Source: Lentisphaerae bacterium GWF2_50_93 (GTDB lineage Bacteria; Verrucomicrobiota; Lentisphaeria; Victivallales; GWF2-50-93). From it: a DNA stretch of 46,694 nt. Within the stretch, counting starts at the first letter, position 1. The number at the start of each line of letters is the position of its first letter. Below, piece by piece: positions 25,793 through 34,145 of this stretch. A model generated the notes under the pieces. That model made no database searches. It saw only the letters and a program-made list of their open reading frames with translations, and had not been told where the DNA came from. The DNA lies in the NCBI GenBank assembly GCA_001804815.1, contig MHBI01000016.1, positions 1-46,694 on the forward strand. The letters run 5' to 3'. Made by a program: the position numbers and the translations under genes.

Positions 25793-27634
25793 TTAGCCTG
25801 GACGGAACTGCCTTATCAACGGTGCAAGCAGGCGTGGACGGTTGTGGGGGCTGATCAGATATACGCCGTCAAGATCTGTGCGCAGCGATTCCAGGAGATT
25901 GGAAGATGACTCGAGTCCGGCTTTCTCCTGGTCTTCCTTGTTCGGCAGGGATGTGAGCTGCGCGAGGATAGGTTCCGGGATGCGTATGCCGGGAACCTCG
26001 TTGTGCAGGTAGAGCGCGCTACGCGCAGAAACCAGCGGGAAGAATCCGAGGAACACGCGCAGTCCCGGCATCCGGATCAGATCCATGACGCGGCGGGCGT
26101 GGCCGGGATCGAAGACCGGCTGAGTCATGACAAACCTGGCGCCTTCATCGACTTTCCTGTGGAGGCGCTGTACCTCGTTTTCCAGGTTGCGGGCACCGGT
26201 GTTGAAGGCGACACCGATGGAGAAATCCGTCTCCCCTTTCAGAGAAGCGCCGGAATTGGTGAGTCCAGTGTTCATCTTCGCGATCAGGCGTGTGAGGAGG
26301 AAGGAGTTCAAGTCGAACACGCTCCTGCCCTGCCCTGCGGAAGCCGTAAGCGGATCGCCTGTGAGCGCGAGAACCGCCCGGATGTCCAGTGCGTGCATGC
26401 CCATGAGAATTGACTGTGTCCCGAGGAGGTTGTGGTCGCGGCAGGTCAGATGGCAGATGGTGTGCACCTCGAGTTCGCGGCGTATGATGGCTGCCATTGC
26501 CATGTTGCTCATCTTGAGCGATGCCAGGGGATTCTCCGCCATGCTGATCGCCTGTGCGCCTGCGGCGACCAGGACACGGGCATCTTCCACTATTCCCGCT
26601 GACAGCAAATTCGGCGGCGGATCAATTTCCGCAATGACCGGATGCGTCATGGTCAGGCTTTCCAAAAATGCGCCTTGCTTGAATTTAGCAGGAATGGCGG
26701 TTGCCGGTGCCTGGGCTTTGACAGGAGCGGAAACCACAGGCGCAGCGCGAATCGTAGTCAGCGCCAGAACCATTGCGCGGACCATTTCAGGGGTGGTTCC
26801 GCTGAACCCGCCGACGATCCGGACTCCCGTTTTCGCCAGGCGTATTGCAGTGTCGCCCATATAACTCGGTGAAGCCATGTATATCAGGCGTCCGCCTTCA
26901 GCCGTCTCCGGATATCCGGCGTTGGGATGTGCGGCGACAAGTTTTCCGGCGGCGCTGGCGGCAAGGCGTTCTGCAGCCTTTACGGACGCGGATATGCTCT
27001 GTCCGCCATTGACACCTACCACGTCGGCGCCTGCCTCCACGAGACGTGCCGCCGCGATTTCGACGTTCTCTCCGGTCTCGCAGAGTCCGTTGTCGGAAAA
27101 GATCATCTGTGCGAGGATCGGGAAGTCTTTTCCTGCGAGCTGGCGTGCCTCGCCGACAGCGAAAGCAAGTTCCTCAAGTTTGACAAATGACAGGAACTGT
27201 ATGGCGTGGACACCGCCCTCGAGGAGCGCGGTGATCTGTCCGACATACGCGTCCCGCAGCGTCTCCATGTCCCAGTCCTCGTCGAGGGTCAGGCCCAGTG
27301 GGCCTATGGCACCGGCGATGAATGCAGTTTTTCCCGCGCCTGAAATTGCGAGTTTCGCACCTGCGATATTTATTTCGCGCATCTTATCGGCGATGCCGAT
27401 GCGGCGCAGGCAGAAAGTATTGGCGGCGGCGGTGTTTGTAGCGATCAGCATGGCTCCGGCATCGGCGAACTCGCCGTGGAGCCGGGTGATCAGGTCGGGA
27501 CGTGTAAGATTGAGGATGTCGGCGCCGCGTGACAGGTCGCCGCCTGCGTCGCGGATGCAGTCCTCCAGCGTGAGACAGCTCACGATGAAGCCGGAATTGA
27601 GATGCTGGATCAATGGTTTGCCGGTATCTGCCAT
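25793..27634 (-). CDS. Bifunctional homocysteine S-methyltransferase-like / methylenetetrahydrofolate reductase, zinc site lost
   Basis: A 613-aa fusion. Residues about 1-290 have the homocysteine S-methyltransferase barrel (LIATNTAAANTF, GAIGPLG, ADVVGVNGGQS, IVGGFSGTTPE). Residues about 325-610 are methylenetetrahydrofolate reductase (VIAEIDPPP, AENPLASLKMSNMA, HTICHLTCRDHN, LALTGDP, GVAFNTGARN, FVMTQPVFD), which look intact. The three cysteines that bind zinc and homocysteine in this family are replaced: NC by N209-G210, and GGCC by GG-F277-S278. The N-terminal DGAMGT-type motif is also gone. The ATG at 27634 follows GGAAGG; the longer form begins inside a hairpin. Isolated gene with no riboswitch seen. 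Confidence 0.85.
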   Translation of the reverse strand: MADTGKPLIQHLNSGFIVSCLTLEDCIRDAGGDLSRGADILNLTRPDLITRLHGEFADAGAMLIATNTAAANTFCLRRIGIADKMREINIAGAKLAISGAGKTAFIAGAIGPLGLTLDEDWDMETLRDAYVGQITALLEGGVHAIQFLSFVKLEELAFAVGEARQLAGKDFPILAQMIFSDNGLCETGENVEIAAARLVEAGADVVGVNGGQSISASVKAAERLAASAAGKLVAAHPNAGYPETAEGGRLIYMASPSYMGDTAIRLAKTGVRIVGGFSGTTPEMVRAMVLALTTIRAAPVVSAPVKAQAPATAIPAKFKQGAFLESLTMTHPVIAEIDPPPNLLSAGIVEDARVLVAAGAQAISMAENPLASLKMSNMAMAAIIRRELEVHTICHLTCRDHNLLGTQSILMGMHALDIRAVLALTGDPLTASAGQGRSVFDLNSFLLTRLIAKMNTGLTNSGASLKGETDFSIGVAFNTGARNLENEVQRLHRKVDEGARFVMTQPVFDPGHARRVMDLIRMPGLRVFLGFFPLVSARSALYLHNEVPGIRIPEPILAQLTSLPNKEDQEKAGLESSSNLLESLRTDLDGVYLISPHNRPRLLAPLIRQFRPG

Positions 27635-27673
27635 GATAAACGCCTTCCGAAGTAATTTCAAAACAAAAGAATC

Positions 27674-27751
27674 GGTCATGGCAAGCATGACCCTCCATCC
27701 TGAACGCGAAGCGCCTCGGAATAAAAATGGAGGGACACGCTTGCCGCGTCC
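27674..27751. repeat. Double hairpin upstream of the MTHFR fusion
   Basis: GGTCATG-GCAAG-CATGACC (27674-27692) is a perfect hairpin; GGACACG-CTTGC-CGCGTCC (27733-27751) is a near-perfect second one. The two also pair with each other through CCCTCCAT/ATGGAGGG (27691-27698, 27727-27734), making alternative folds possible. Confidence 0.6.
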
Positions 27752-27908
27752 GCAGTATTGAAATTTCCACTTTTGAATATTTACATTAGTATAAAGTTAA
27801 CATGTGGAGCGAAAGAGTCAATGTAGGAGAGGCAAAGGCACAGAGTTTGTGAGTTGAGGCACAAAGGCACAAAGTATATAGGAGACAGGAGATAGAAGTT
27901 CGGGAAGG

Positions 27909-27985
27909 GAGTAACTCGGGCATTCCTGCCCGAGAGAGAATTATGAACATCGAACATTCAACATCGAACGTCCAACGTCGAATGG
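27909..27985. repeat. Dispersed repeat, second copy of 1445-1520
   Basis: Carries hairpin CTCGGGCA-TTCC-TGCCCGAG (27915-27934), then GAACATCGAACATTCAACAT and GAACGTCCAACGTCGAAT. 27752-28044 holds no gene. Confidence 0.7.
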
Positions 27986-28044
27986 GAAGATACGCGACAG
28001 AATGTGCAATAAATTTTCGCAATCTATAACCTAACAACCATCCT

Positions 28045-30714
28045 TCACTTCACCACTATCTCGTACCAGATCGTCCGGCGGTCGGGTCCGATGGCGACGA
28101 CGGCAGTACCTTTTGCGCCGGCTTCCGCCTTGAACGATTCCTTGCGCTGTCCACGTTCGTCAAGAGTCCAAACCTCGACCGAAGCCGCGGGGAAAGGCAG
28201 CGTGATCCGCGCGGGAATTCCCTCTACAAGCGTCGGTGCTTCGCCCCAGTTTTTTCCGACCGAAGACTTCTCGGGATTCTTCCAGACCATCTTCGTGTTC
28301 TCCGTCACGCCGGTCGCGGTGACCAGGAGCCGGCACGGGGCCTTCAGGAGGCCGCCTTCCATTGCCGTCAATGTGATGGCGCTCCAGCCTGCCTGCCTTG
28401 TCGGGCCGGGTTCGATGACAACGCCGCCCAGCTCGAAGCGTTTGCCGCCGCCGAAACCGATGACCGCCTTGTTCCTATCAGTGTCGACAGTTACAACACC
28501 CTGCTTCTGCTCCTGCAGGCTCCAGACGAGTTCGCCGGTGTCGGAGACGAAGCGGTCGCCGGTTGCCCGCGCCTGTTCCGGCTTCAAGGCGTCTTCCGGG
28601 ACTGCACATCCTTCCGTTGCGATCGCCACGCGGTGGATCAGCATCTCCTCCTTCTGGACGCCCGCATTTTCGGCACTGGGCATCTCCCATGGGTTCCTAT
28701 TGAACCGCAGAAGGTCTATCTCACGCTCCTTGTCCAGGCTTGCGACAACGAGCTGGCGTGCGGGTTTCACATCGCCACGCAGGTACATCGCGGCGGCGGG
28801 AATGAGCGTCGCCATCTTCGTCGGATGCTGGTTGATGTCGAAGTAGTTGATGATGCAGCCGACATTCCATTTGTCGCTGTGCGAATATCGCGAGGCGGAG
28901 ATGTAGTCCCAGTCCTGGAGCGCCGCATACGCTGAGCGCAGGAGGTGCCCTTCGCTGGCATATGTGTTCGGGGCCGGATTGCCGTATTCGGTCACGCAGA
29001 ACGGTTTGCCCAGCACGCGCCGGAGCGCGAGTTCCGGCAGTATCCCGCCCCTGCTGTCCACCATCGTCTCGTTGCGCACGAACCAGTTCTCGCTGTCCCA
29101 TGGCTTTCCAGGAAATACCGGATGCTGCCAGTAGGCGTGGGAGTCGACGCCGTCCATTTTCGCCATCAGGTTCGGCGTGCTGTATCCGGACGCGGTGGCT
29201 ATGACCAGCGATTTTACGCCCAGGTCCTTCTTCAGATAATCATACATCGTCTGCCAGTACCGGTCCTCGGTCTCCCACAGGAACCGGATCCAGTCGCGCT
29301 GCGCCGCAGGCGTACGGTCATCGAACTGCTCCTTCGTGAACAAGGGCACGGCGGATCTCTCCACGTTCTCGCCCGGTTCCAGTCCGGCAAGGCCTCCCGG
29401 CTTCAGCGAGACGTCCGCCAGCCATAAATCGCCCGCCTTCATCGCCGGGTCGAAGACAACGCGCGCATTGGTGTCGGCTTCAGTGCTTGTCAGGACAAAG
29501 TGGAACTTCTGCCACTTCGCGGTCAGGGAAAGATTCTTCCTTGCGCTCAACGGACGCCATGGTTCGTGCATCTGTTCGATGCAGACGTCGGCCTCCGCCG
29601 CCTTGTCGGCCTTCGCCAAGAAACTGAGGGTGTATGTCTGTTCCTTCTGCACGGTTATGCCAGTCTGTTCGAAACGCACATGCCAGCTCCGGGTACCGGG
29701 TTTTGTCACGGATATTTTGACTGATTTCATGGCGGGGAGCGAATCGGGCGCATCCTCCGCGATCACGGCGGCGGCCTCGGCTCCGGCATGACGTTCCAAA
29801 GTCCAGCCGTCAAGCTGACGCGTGAAATTTCCGTTTGGCAGGATCTCGGTTCCGACCGCCTTTTCGCCGACCGCCCATGCCTGCTTCAGCTTTTCCGTAG
29901 TTGCGTAGCGCTGCAGGAGCCAGCGGTTCCACTGCTGCCTGAGTTCGGAGAGGAAGAGCTCCGGCAGATCATCAAGCCATTTCTTCATCCACGCATGGAT
30001 CAGTCCGTTCTCATTGTTGATCTCCACGAACGCCACGGCTGGATCTTCGGCGTATGTCCTCCCCGTGTAGCTGTTGCGGTGCGTCAGGAGCCTGCGCGCA
30101 TATTCCTTCTGCAGGTCCAGCACCTTTTCGTTGAAGAATCCGACCACATGCCGCTGCTGGAAGGGTGAGCCGCCCGCTTTTTCGATCTCCGGCGGAAGTC
30201 CGTCGGCGGCGCATATTGGACGGTAGTTCAGCAGGCACATGTTGACATATATGCCGTTGCGGATGAGCTGGTCGGCGAAATAGTCGAGGCGGTCGAGGGC
30301 TTCGGGGTCGAGGTTGCGCGTGCCGTTGGCGCCGCGTGCGAGGATCCCGTCGGGGAACCGCCGGCTGTCCATGATATGGAAGCGCACGATGTTGATGCCG
30401 AACTTCGCCATGCGTGCCGCGATCTTCCCGGCGTCGCCGTGGGTCGGGATGTTTCCGCTGAAAGCCAGATCCACGCCGAAGAAGCGGATGCGCTCCTTTC
30501 CAGCGTAGAGATGTCCGTCCGTTCCCGCAGTGACATGACCGGACTTGCCGGCAGGCCTGGGCAGCCAGCCGCTGAGATTAACCACGCCAGGCGCCGCGTC
30601 GTCCCATGGCAGCACAAAAGGGAACAGCGCCTCCTCCGACATGGCGGAGATACACAGGAGCGAAGCGCAAAGCGAGGCCAGACAGGCGGCCGGCGATAGG
30701 AATTTTATTTTCAT
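28045..30714 (-). CDS. Secreted GH5-like (beta/alpha)8 glycosidase with inserted carbohydrate-binding module
   Basis: An 889-aa exported enzyme. After a signal peptide (about 1-25) comes a barrel beginning RIRFFGVDLAFSG and INIVRFHIMD. The acid/base is probably E235 in INNENG and the nucleophile E576 in CVTEYGNP, the two-Glu layout of clan GH-A. Between them, about 300-440, lies a CBM4/9-like beta-sandwich (PNGNFTRQLDGWTLE, TYTLSFLAKADKAAEADV). C-terminal residues about 640-889 are beta-rich. Clan GH-A retains beta-linkages; the family could be GH5 or a newer one, and the substrate is unknown. The ATG at 30714 gives the best signal peptide, although no ribosome site is visible. Monocistronic, just downstream (36 bases) of the SHOCT-PH gene. 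Confidence 0.8.
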   Translation of the reverse strand: MKIKFLSPAACLASLCASLLCISAMSEEALFPFVLPWDDAAPGVVNLSGWLPRPAGKSGHVTAGTDGHLYAGKERIRFFGVDLAFSGNIPTHGDAGKIAARMAKFGINIVRFHIMDSRRFPDGILARGANGTRNLDPEALDRLDYFADQLIRNGIYVNMCLLNYRPICAADGLPPEIEKAGGSPFQQRHVVGFFNEKVLDLQKEYARRLLTHRNSYTGRTYAEDPAVAFVEINNENGLIHAWMKKWLDDLPELFLSELRQQWNRWLLQRYATTEKLKQAWAVGEKAVGTEILPNGNFTRQLDGWTLERHAGAEAAAVIAEDAPDSLPAMKSVKISVTKPGTRSWHVRFEQTGITVQKEQTYTLSFLAKADKAAEADVCIEQMHEPWRPLSARKNLSLTAKWQKFHFVLTSTEADTNARVVFDPAMKAGDLWLADVSLKPGGLAGLEPGENVERSAVPLFTKEQFDDRTPAAQRDWIRFLWETEDRYWQTMYDYLKKDLGVKSLVIATASGYSTPNLMAKMDGVDSHAYWQHPVFPGKPWDSENWFVRNETMVDSRGGILPELALRRVLGKPFCVTEYGNPAPNTYASEGHLLRSAYAALQDWDYISASRYSHSDKWNVGCIINYFDINQHPTKMATLIPAAAMYLRGDVKPARQLVVASLDKEREIDLLRFNRNPWEMPSAENAGVQKEEMLIHRVAIATEGCAVPEDALKPEQARATGDRFVSDTGELVWSLQEQKQGVVTVDTDRNKAVIGFGGGKRFELGGVVIEPGPTRQAGWSAITLTAMEGGLLKAPCRLLVTATGVTENTKMVWKNPEKSSVGKNWGEAPTLVEGIPARITLPFPAASVEVWTLDERGQRKESFKAEAGAKGTAVVAIGPDRRTIWYEIVVK

Positions 30715-30750
30715 TGCCGGTAAAATAGTATGGCAATAGAGAAGAATCAA

Positions 30751-31221
30751 TCAGGATTTTGCTTTGCCAGACTTCCTTTGGAACATGCGGATCGTATCTT
30801 GAATTTCCCTGGCCTCGGATTTCCACAGTCCATTCAGGAAGATGGGCTGGCTGCCACCGGAAGTTTCAATGCTGACATCGGAAAGCAAGATTCCGTTCTG
30901 GACGCTGATCGATGCAACCGCCCGGTAATTTATATGCTCCTCACTGGAGCCGAACAAGGCGCGTTTCTGGAATAACATGCCATCGCCCGACAAGATCAGC
31001 CTGTCCGGGAAAAACATGTTTCCAGATGACCATCGGCTCGCCTGATAAGTCTTTTCATCGCCATCTTCCGTTCCTTCCAGGTCTTCGTCGTCGTCAGAAC
31101 CGGTTTGCGGTGAATTGCCTTCGGCGATCAGCTTCTGTTTGGCATCGGCAAATTCCTGGTCAGTGAGATGGCCCTCCTGACGGAGTTCAGCAAGCTTACG
31201 AAGTTCATCAGTCAGATTCAT
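30751..31221 (-). CDS. SHOCT and bacterial PH-domain protein
   Basis: A 156-aa soluble protein. Residues about 6-33 fit the SHOCT motif (LAELRQEGHLTDQEFADAKQ); a highly acidic linker (DDDEDLEGTEDGDE) follows; residues about 70-150 fit a bacterial pleckstrin-homology domain (GDGMLFQKRALFGSSEEHIN, VASISVQNG). Such proteins probably bind membranes or oligomerise, with unknown output. AGGAG precedes the ATG, inside a stretch that copies the 3' end of the neighbouring Cache gene. 36 bases upstream of the glycosidase start on the same strand, so they may form an operon. Confidence 0.75.
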   Translation of the reverse strand: MNLTDELRKLAELRQEGHLTDQEFADAKQKLIAEGNSPQTGSDDDEDLEGTEDGDEKTYQASRWSSGNMFFPDRLILSGDGMLFQKRALFGSSEEHINYRAVASISVQNGILLSDVSIETSGGSQPIFLNGLWKSEAREIQDTIRMFQRKSGKAKS

Positions 31222-31224
31222 ATC

Positions 31225-31323
31225 GATGTCTCCTATTGGTTTCTTGTCCTTGCTTGAAGTAGGTACGTCCTTTAGGGTGTACCATTCTTAATTCATGGTA
31301 CAGGCTGAAGCATGTACCTACTT
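31225..31323. repeat. Duplicated gene-end fragment and inverted repeats
   Basis: 31225-31253 matches 31345-31373 (inside the SnoaL-Cache gene) at 26 of 29 bases and provides the ribosome site of the SHOCT-PH gene. GAAGTAGGTAC at 31256-31266 pairs with GTACCTACTTC at 31313-31323, and GTACCAT/ATGGTAC lies inside, giving a nested stem at the end of the Cache gene, possibly its terminator. Confidence 0.7.
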
Positions 31324-32229
31324 CTATAAGCCCAGATCGGCGGTGATGACTCCTATCAGTTTCTTGTCCTTGCCGTAGACGGGGAAGGAGCAGGTCACCA
31401 TGAAGATGCCGGCGCCGTCGATATCGTAATAGGGTTCGCTCCATTCGGCTTTTCCCGACTTCACGGATTTCGCATACCAGTCGGCAGCGGCATAGTCGTA
31501 GCTTGTCGGCGTGGGCCGCTGTTCAAATTTCGCGCCGTTCCTGAACAGATAGAATGACGCCTTTTTCCCGAGTTCGGGATTCATTGAATACGCGCTTCCG
31601 AGGATGTCAGGATTCCTTGCAAGGAATTTCTCCAAGCTGCCGTAGACGTTCTCGGCCGTAGGAGTATCGTTCTGGAGTTCCAGCGTGAACTGGGTCAAGG
31701 CCTTTTCAACCTTGTCCCTTTTCTCAGCGTTCGGAAGGCTTATTACGGACTCATGGGAGTGGACGACCTGCCATCTGCCGTCGATCCTCTGCCAGATCCA
31801 GGTTTCAGCAAGGAGTTCCTCATATGACTCGCCGGTCTTGGCGATGGACTTGCCTTTTCCGATGGCTATCCAGACGCCGGCGTCTGGCCCGAGGACCTTC
31901 ACATACTTCCTGTCCCATTTCATGGACATGATCTTCAGGGAACCATATATCTTCCCAATGAAATGGGTGAGTTCGCCGCGGGTGTAGGGCTTTGAATCGA
32001 AGAAAAAGACGGCATCCTTGTCTTTTGAGAGAGGAGCGAGGGTCTTTTCAGCGTCGAGGGTGGTCTGAGCTGTAACGGTGAGTTCATCCATGAGCCTGGT
32101 GACTGCGGCTACGACTTCAGGATTGTCCTGTGCCTGCGGCATCACCGTTTCCGAAACTTCGACGGAAATGCATCCGGACAGGACAAAAAACAACAGGATT
32201 GAAAACGTTCCAAGCAAGACTCTTTTCAT
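31324..32229 (-). CDS. Lipoprotein fusing a SnoaL-like domain to a Cache-like sensor domain
   Basis: A 301-aa protein with signal peptide and lipobox LSGC (Cys20). Residues about 35-170 look like a SnoaL/DUF4440 fold (ETWIWQRIDGRWQVVHSHES is the family's C-terminal strand pair). Residues about 190-301 look like the membrane-distal half of a dCache sensor (DWYAKSVKSGKAEWSEPYYD, FPVYGKDKKLIGVITADLGL). Cache domains normally sit outside the cell in chemoreceptors and kinases with a membrane helix behind them; here there is no helix and no output domain, so the ligand-binding unit is detached. Probably a periplasmic solute-binding lipoprotein. No neighbour suggests a partner receptor. Confidence 0.75.
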   Translation of the reverse strand: MKRVLLGTFSILLFFVLSGCISVEVSETVMPQAQDNPEVVAAVTRLMDELTVTAQTTLDAEKTLAPLSKDKDAVFFFDSKPYTRGELTHFIGKIYGSLKIMSMKWDRKYVKVLGPDAGVWIAIGKGKSIAKTGESYEELLAETWIWQRIDGRWQVVHSHESVISLPNAEKRDKVEKALTQFTLELQNDTPTAENVYGSLEKFLARNPDILGSAYSMNPELGKKASFYLFRNGAKFEQRPTPTSYDYAAADWYAKSVKSGKAEWSEPYYDIDGAGIFMVTCSFPVYGKDKKLIGVITADLGL

Positions 32230-32400
32230 GACTCCTCCTCTTTTCTGGATATTAGTTCCATACGGGTTGCAACATACATCGTTTTTTGAAAATAATCCAG
32301 AGCCGGCAATAGTTCCGGAGGATATTCAGCCTGCGTTTCCTTGAGGCTGATTTTGACAGATATGCGCTACGTGACACCAGCTTACTCGCTGCTGCAATAA

Positions 32401-32450
32401 GAATTTCCTCACTGGATTCTTGATGTTTCCACATTTACAAACTATACTCA
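32401..32450 (+). promoter_or_regulatory. Promoter ahead of gldA, twin of the giant-gene promoter
   Basis: TTGATG (32420-32425), 17 bases, TATACT (32443-32448). The 50-base block is identical at 42 positions to 34059-34108, upstream of the 2064-aa protein. The nested MITE lies between this promoter and gldA. Confidence 0.65.
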
Positions 32451-32460
32451 GGATAATTAA

Positions 32461-32760
32461 GGACGGATGAATGGATGGTTGGATTATTGGAAGACTGGGG
32501 TTGGGTTCGAATACCGCTAAGATAAGAGAAGAGCAAACTAAAGTTTGAACTCCAACATTTGTCGGTGTGCTGAGGTTGGAGTCCAAGCTTCAGCTTGTGT
32601 ATTCATATTGTCAGAAGTGCTTAACTTAGCGCCATTCGGGTTGGGTTCAAGAAAACCATGGATCTTGGATTTTCATCATGAGATTTGCTTTGCATTAGTT
32701 TTTGTCTTGCAACAATCCATCAATCCAACAATCCATTGGACGGTAAAAGCATTCAAATTA
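32461..32760 (+). mobile_element. MITE family A, copy 3, interrupted
   Basis: Left part GGACGGATGAATGGATGG then GGTTGGATTATTGG; right part CAACAATCCATCAATCCAAC and ATTGGACGG. The centre is split by the family B element at 32507-32641, making it about 100 bases longer than the intact copies. Confidence 0.65.
32507..32641 (-). mobile_element. MITE family B inside MITE family A
   Basis: Runs from CGAATACCGCTAAGATAAG to CTTAACTTAGCGCCATTCGG. It is about 90% identical to the complement of 46406-46541. GGGTTGGGTTC stands directly at each side (32498-32508 and 32638-32648), which looks like a target duplication or homologous ends. It contains inner palindromes such as AAACTAAAGTTT. Confidence 0.75.
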
Positions 32761-32775
32761 AATCGGAGGTGTCAG

Positions 32776-33894
32776 ATGGGAAAAGGCAATGCCAATATGT
32801 TTTTCAAAGCAGTGTTCCCCGGTAAATACATCCAGGGGGAAGGCGCGCTCGACGAACTGCTGCATCTGGTGAGCCTCATGGGCAGGAAAGGCCTTGTACT
32901 GGCGTCACGGACGGTAGCAGACAAGGTTCTCACCGATCGCGCCCGCAGGCTGACTTCCGACAAGATCGCCGTTGAGACATTCCAGGGCGAGTGCTGCGGA
33001 AAGGAACTGGACCGCCTGGCTGGAATCATCATGCGTGACAGGATCGACGTCCTCGTGGGAATGGGCGGAGGCAAGACCATAGACACTGCGAAAATCGCAT
33101 CTGACCGCGCAGGCATACCGGTGATCATCGTCCCCACCATAGCTTCGACGGACGCGCCATGCAGCGGCTGCGCAGTAATCTATTCGGAGCATGGCGTCTT
33201 CGAATCCGTCCACTACCAGAAGATGAATCCGCAGGCAGTCCTCGTCGATACGAGGATTATAGCCAATGCCCCCACGCGCTTCCTTGTTTCCGGGATGGGC
33301 GACTCGCTTGCGACATGGTTCGAGGCCAGATCCTGCGAACGCACCCAGTCGAAGAACGAGTGCGGCGGACTCAGCACAATGACCGGATTGAATCTGGCGA
33401 AACTATGCTACGACACGCTTATCGCCTACGGGCCGTCTGCGAAGATCGCAAACGAGGAGCATATCGTCACAGCGGCACTGAACCACATCGTCGAGGCGAA
33501 CATCCTCCTGAGCGGGATCGGGTTCGAAAGTTCCGGGCTCGCGGCCGCCCATTCCATCCACAACGGACTTACCGCGCTGGAGGAGACACACGCCTTCTAC
33601 CATGGTGAAAAAGTGGCCTTCGGCGTCCTGACCGGACTTCATCTGACAGATGCAACTCCCGCTGAAACAGCCGCAGCGTACTCGTTCTGCGAGGAGATAG
33701 GCCTGCCGACCACGCTTGCCGACATCGGCCTGAAGGAGTGCGAAAAAAGCAAGCTGATGAAAGCCGCCGAGAAAGCCTGCGCCGTCACCGAAGGCATACA
33801 TCACGAAGCGGGCGTGATCACTCCTGGAAGAGTCATGGATGCAATGATCGCGGCGGACAGAATGGGTGGTATGAGGAAGACCGCAGGACGATAG
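32776..33894 (+). CDS. gldA: Glycerol dehydrogenase (iron-type alcohol dehydrogenase family)
   Basis: A 372-aa cytosolic NAD-dependent dehydrogenase oxidising glycerol to dihydroxyacetone, or a near relative. The nucleotide loop is GMGGGKTIDTAKIAS, followed by TIASTDAPCSG. Metal ligands are D176 (GMGDSLATW), H259 (AAAHSIHNG) and H276 (YHGEKVA), with the spacing of known glycerol dehydrogenases (173, 256, 274). GGAGG precedes the ATG at 32776; an in-frame start near 32545 lies inside a repeat and adds 77 unrelated residues. The promoter at 32401 is separated from it by the nested MITE. EgsA-like glycerol-1-phosphate activity is less likely. Confidence 0.9.
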   Translation: MGKGNANMFFKAVFPGKYIQGEGALDELLHLVSLMGRKGLVLASRTVADKVLTDRARRLTSDKIAVETFQGECCGKELDRLAGIIMRDRIDVLVGMGGGKTIDTAKIASDRAGIPVIIVPTIASTDAPCSGCAVIYSEHGVFESVHYQKMNPQAVLVDTRIIANAPTRFLVSGMGDSLATWFEARSCERTQSKNECGGLSTMTGLNLAKLCYDTLIAYGPSAKIANEEHIVTAALNHIVEANILLSGIGFESSGLAAAHSIHNGLTALEETHAFYHGEKVAFGVLTGLHLTDATPAETAAAYSFCEEIGLPTTLADIGLKECEKSKLMKAAEKACAVTEGIHHEAGVITPGRVMDAMIAADRMGGMRKTAGR

Positions 33895-34000
33895 ACATTG
33901 GGTGCCTGGCCGGAAAGGCCCCGTTCGAATGCCAGGCCCCGCTTCGCCGAGCACACTGCTACGCCGACAACTGAGGCAAAAGTTGATTTCGGCACCAAAA

Positions 34001-34034
34001 AGACAAATTTCATTTTGAGATTACCTTTTCGAGC
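34001..34034. repeat. Right end of family D element
   Basis: Identical over 34 bases to 7201-7234. The other end is absent, so this is a remnant. 33895-34058 holds nothing else that I can see. Confidence 0.85.
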
Positions 34035-34058
34035 AACCTCTGACTACGACATCGATAT

Positions 34059-34108
34059 AAATTTCCACCCGGTATTCTTGATGTTTTCAGATTTCCAAAC
34101 TATACTCA
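34059..34108 (+). promoter_or_regulatory. Promoter of the giant secreted protein
   Basis: TTGATG (34078-34083), 17 bases, TATACT (34101-34106), 40 bases ahead of the GTG. The block matches the gldA promoter block at 42 of 50 bases. Confidence 0.7.
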
Positions 34109-34145
34109 TTAAAATAAACATCAATCCTGCCCTGGAGGTGTGTCC

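Noticed and set aside
26877..27761. Plus-strand frame opposite the MTHFR fusion
   Set aside because: Antisense to conserved domains; Ser/Ala/Pro-rich composition without any motif.
32501..32525. tRNA T-arm-like GGTTCGAATAC
   Set aside because: No cloverleaf can be formed around it; it is the junction of two MITEs.
32545..32775. N-terminal extension of gldA
   Set aside because: The added residues are coded by the MITE sequence and recur at 46194-46502; the GGAGG-supported ATG at 32776 fits the family length.
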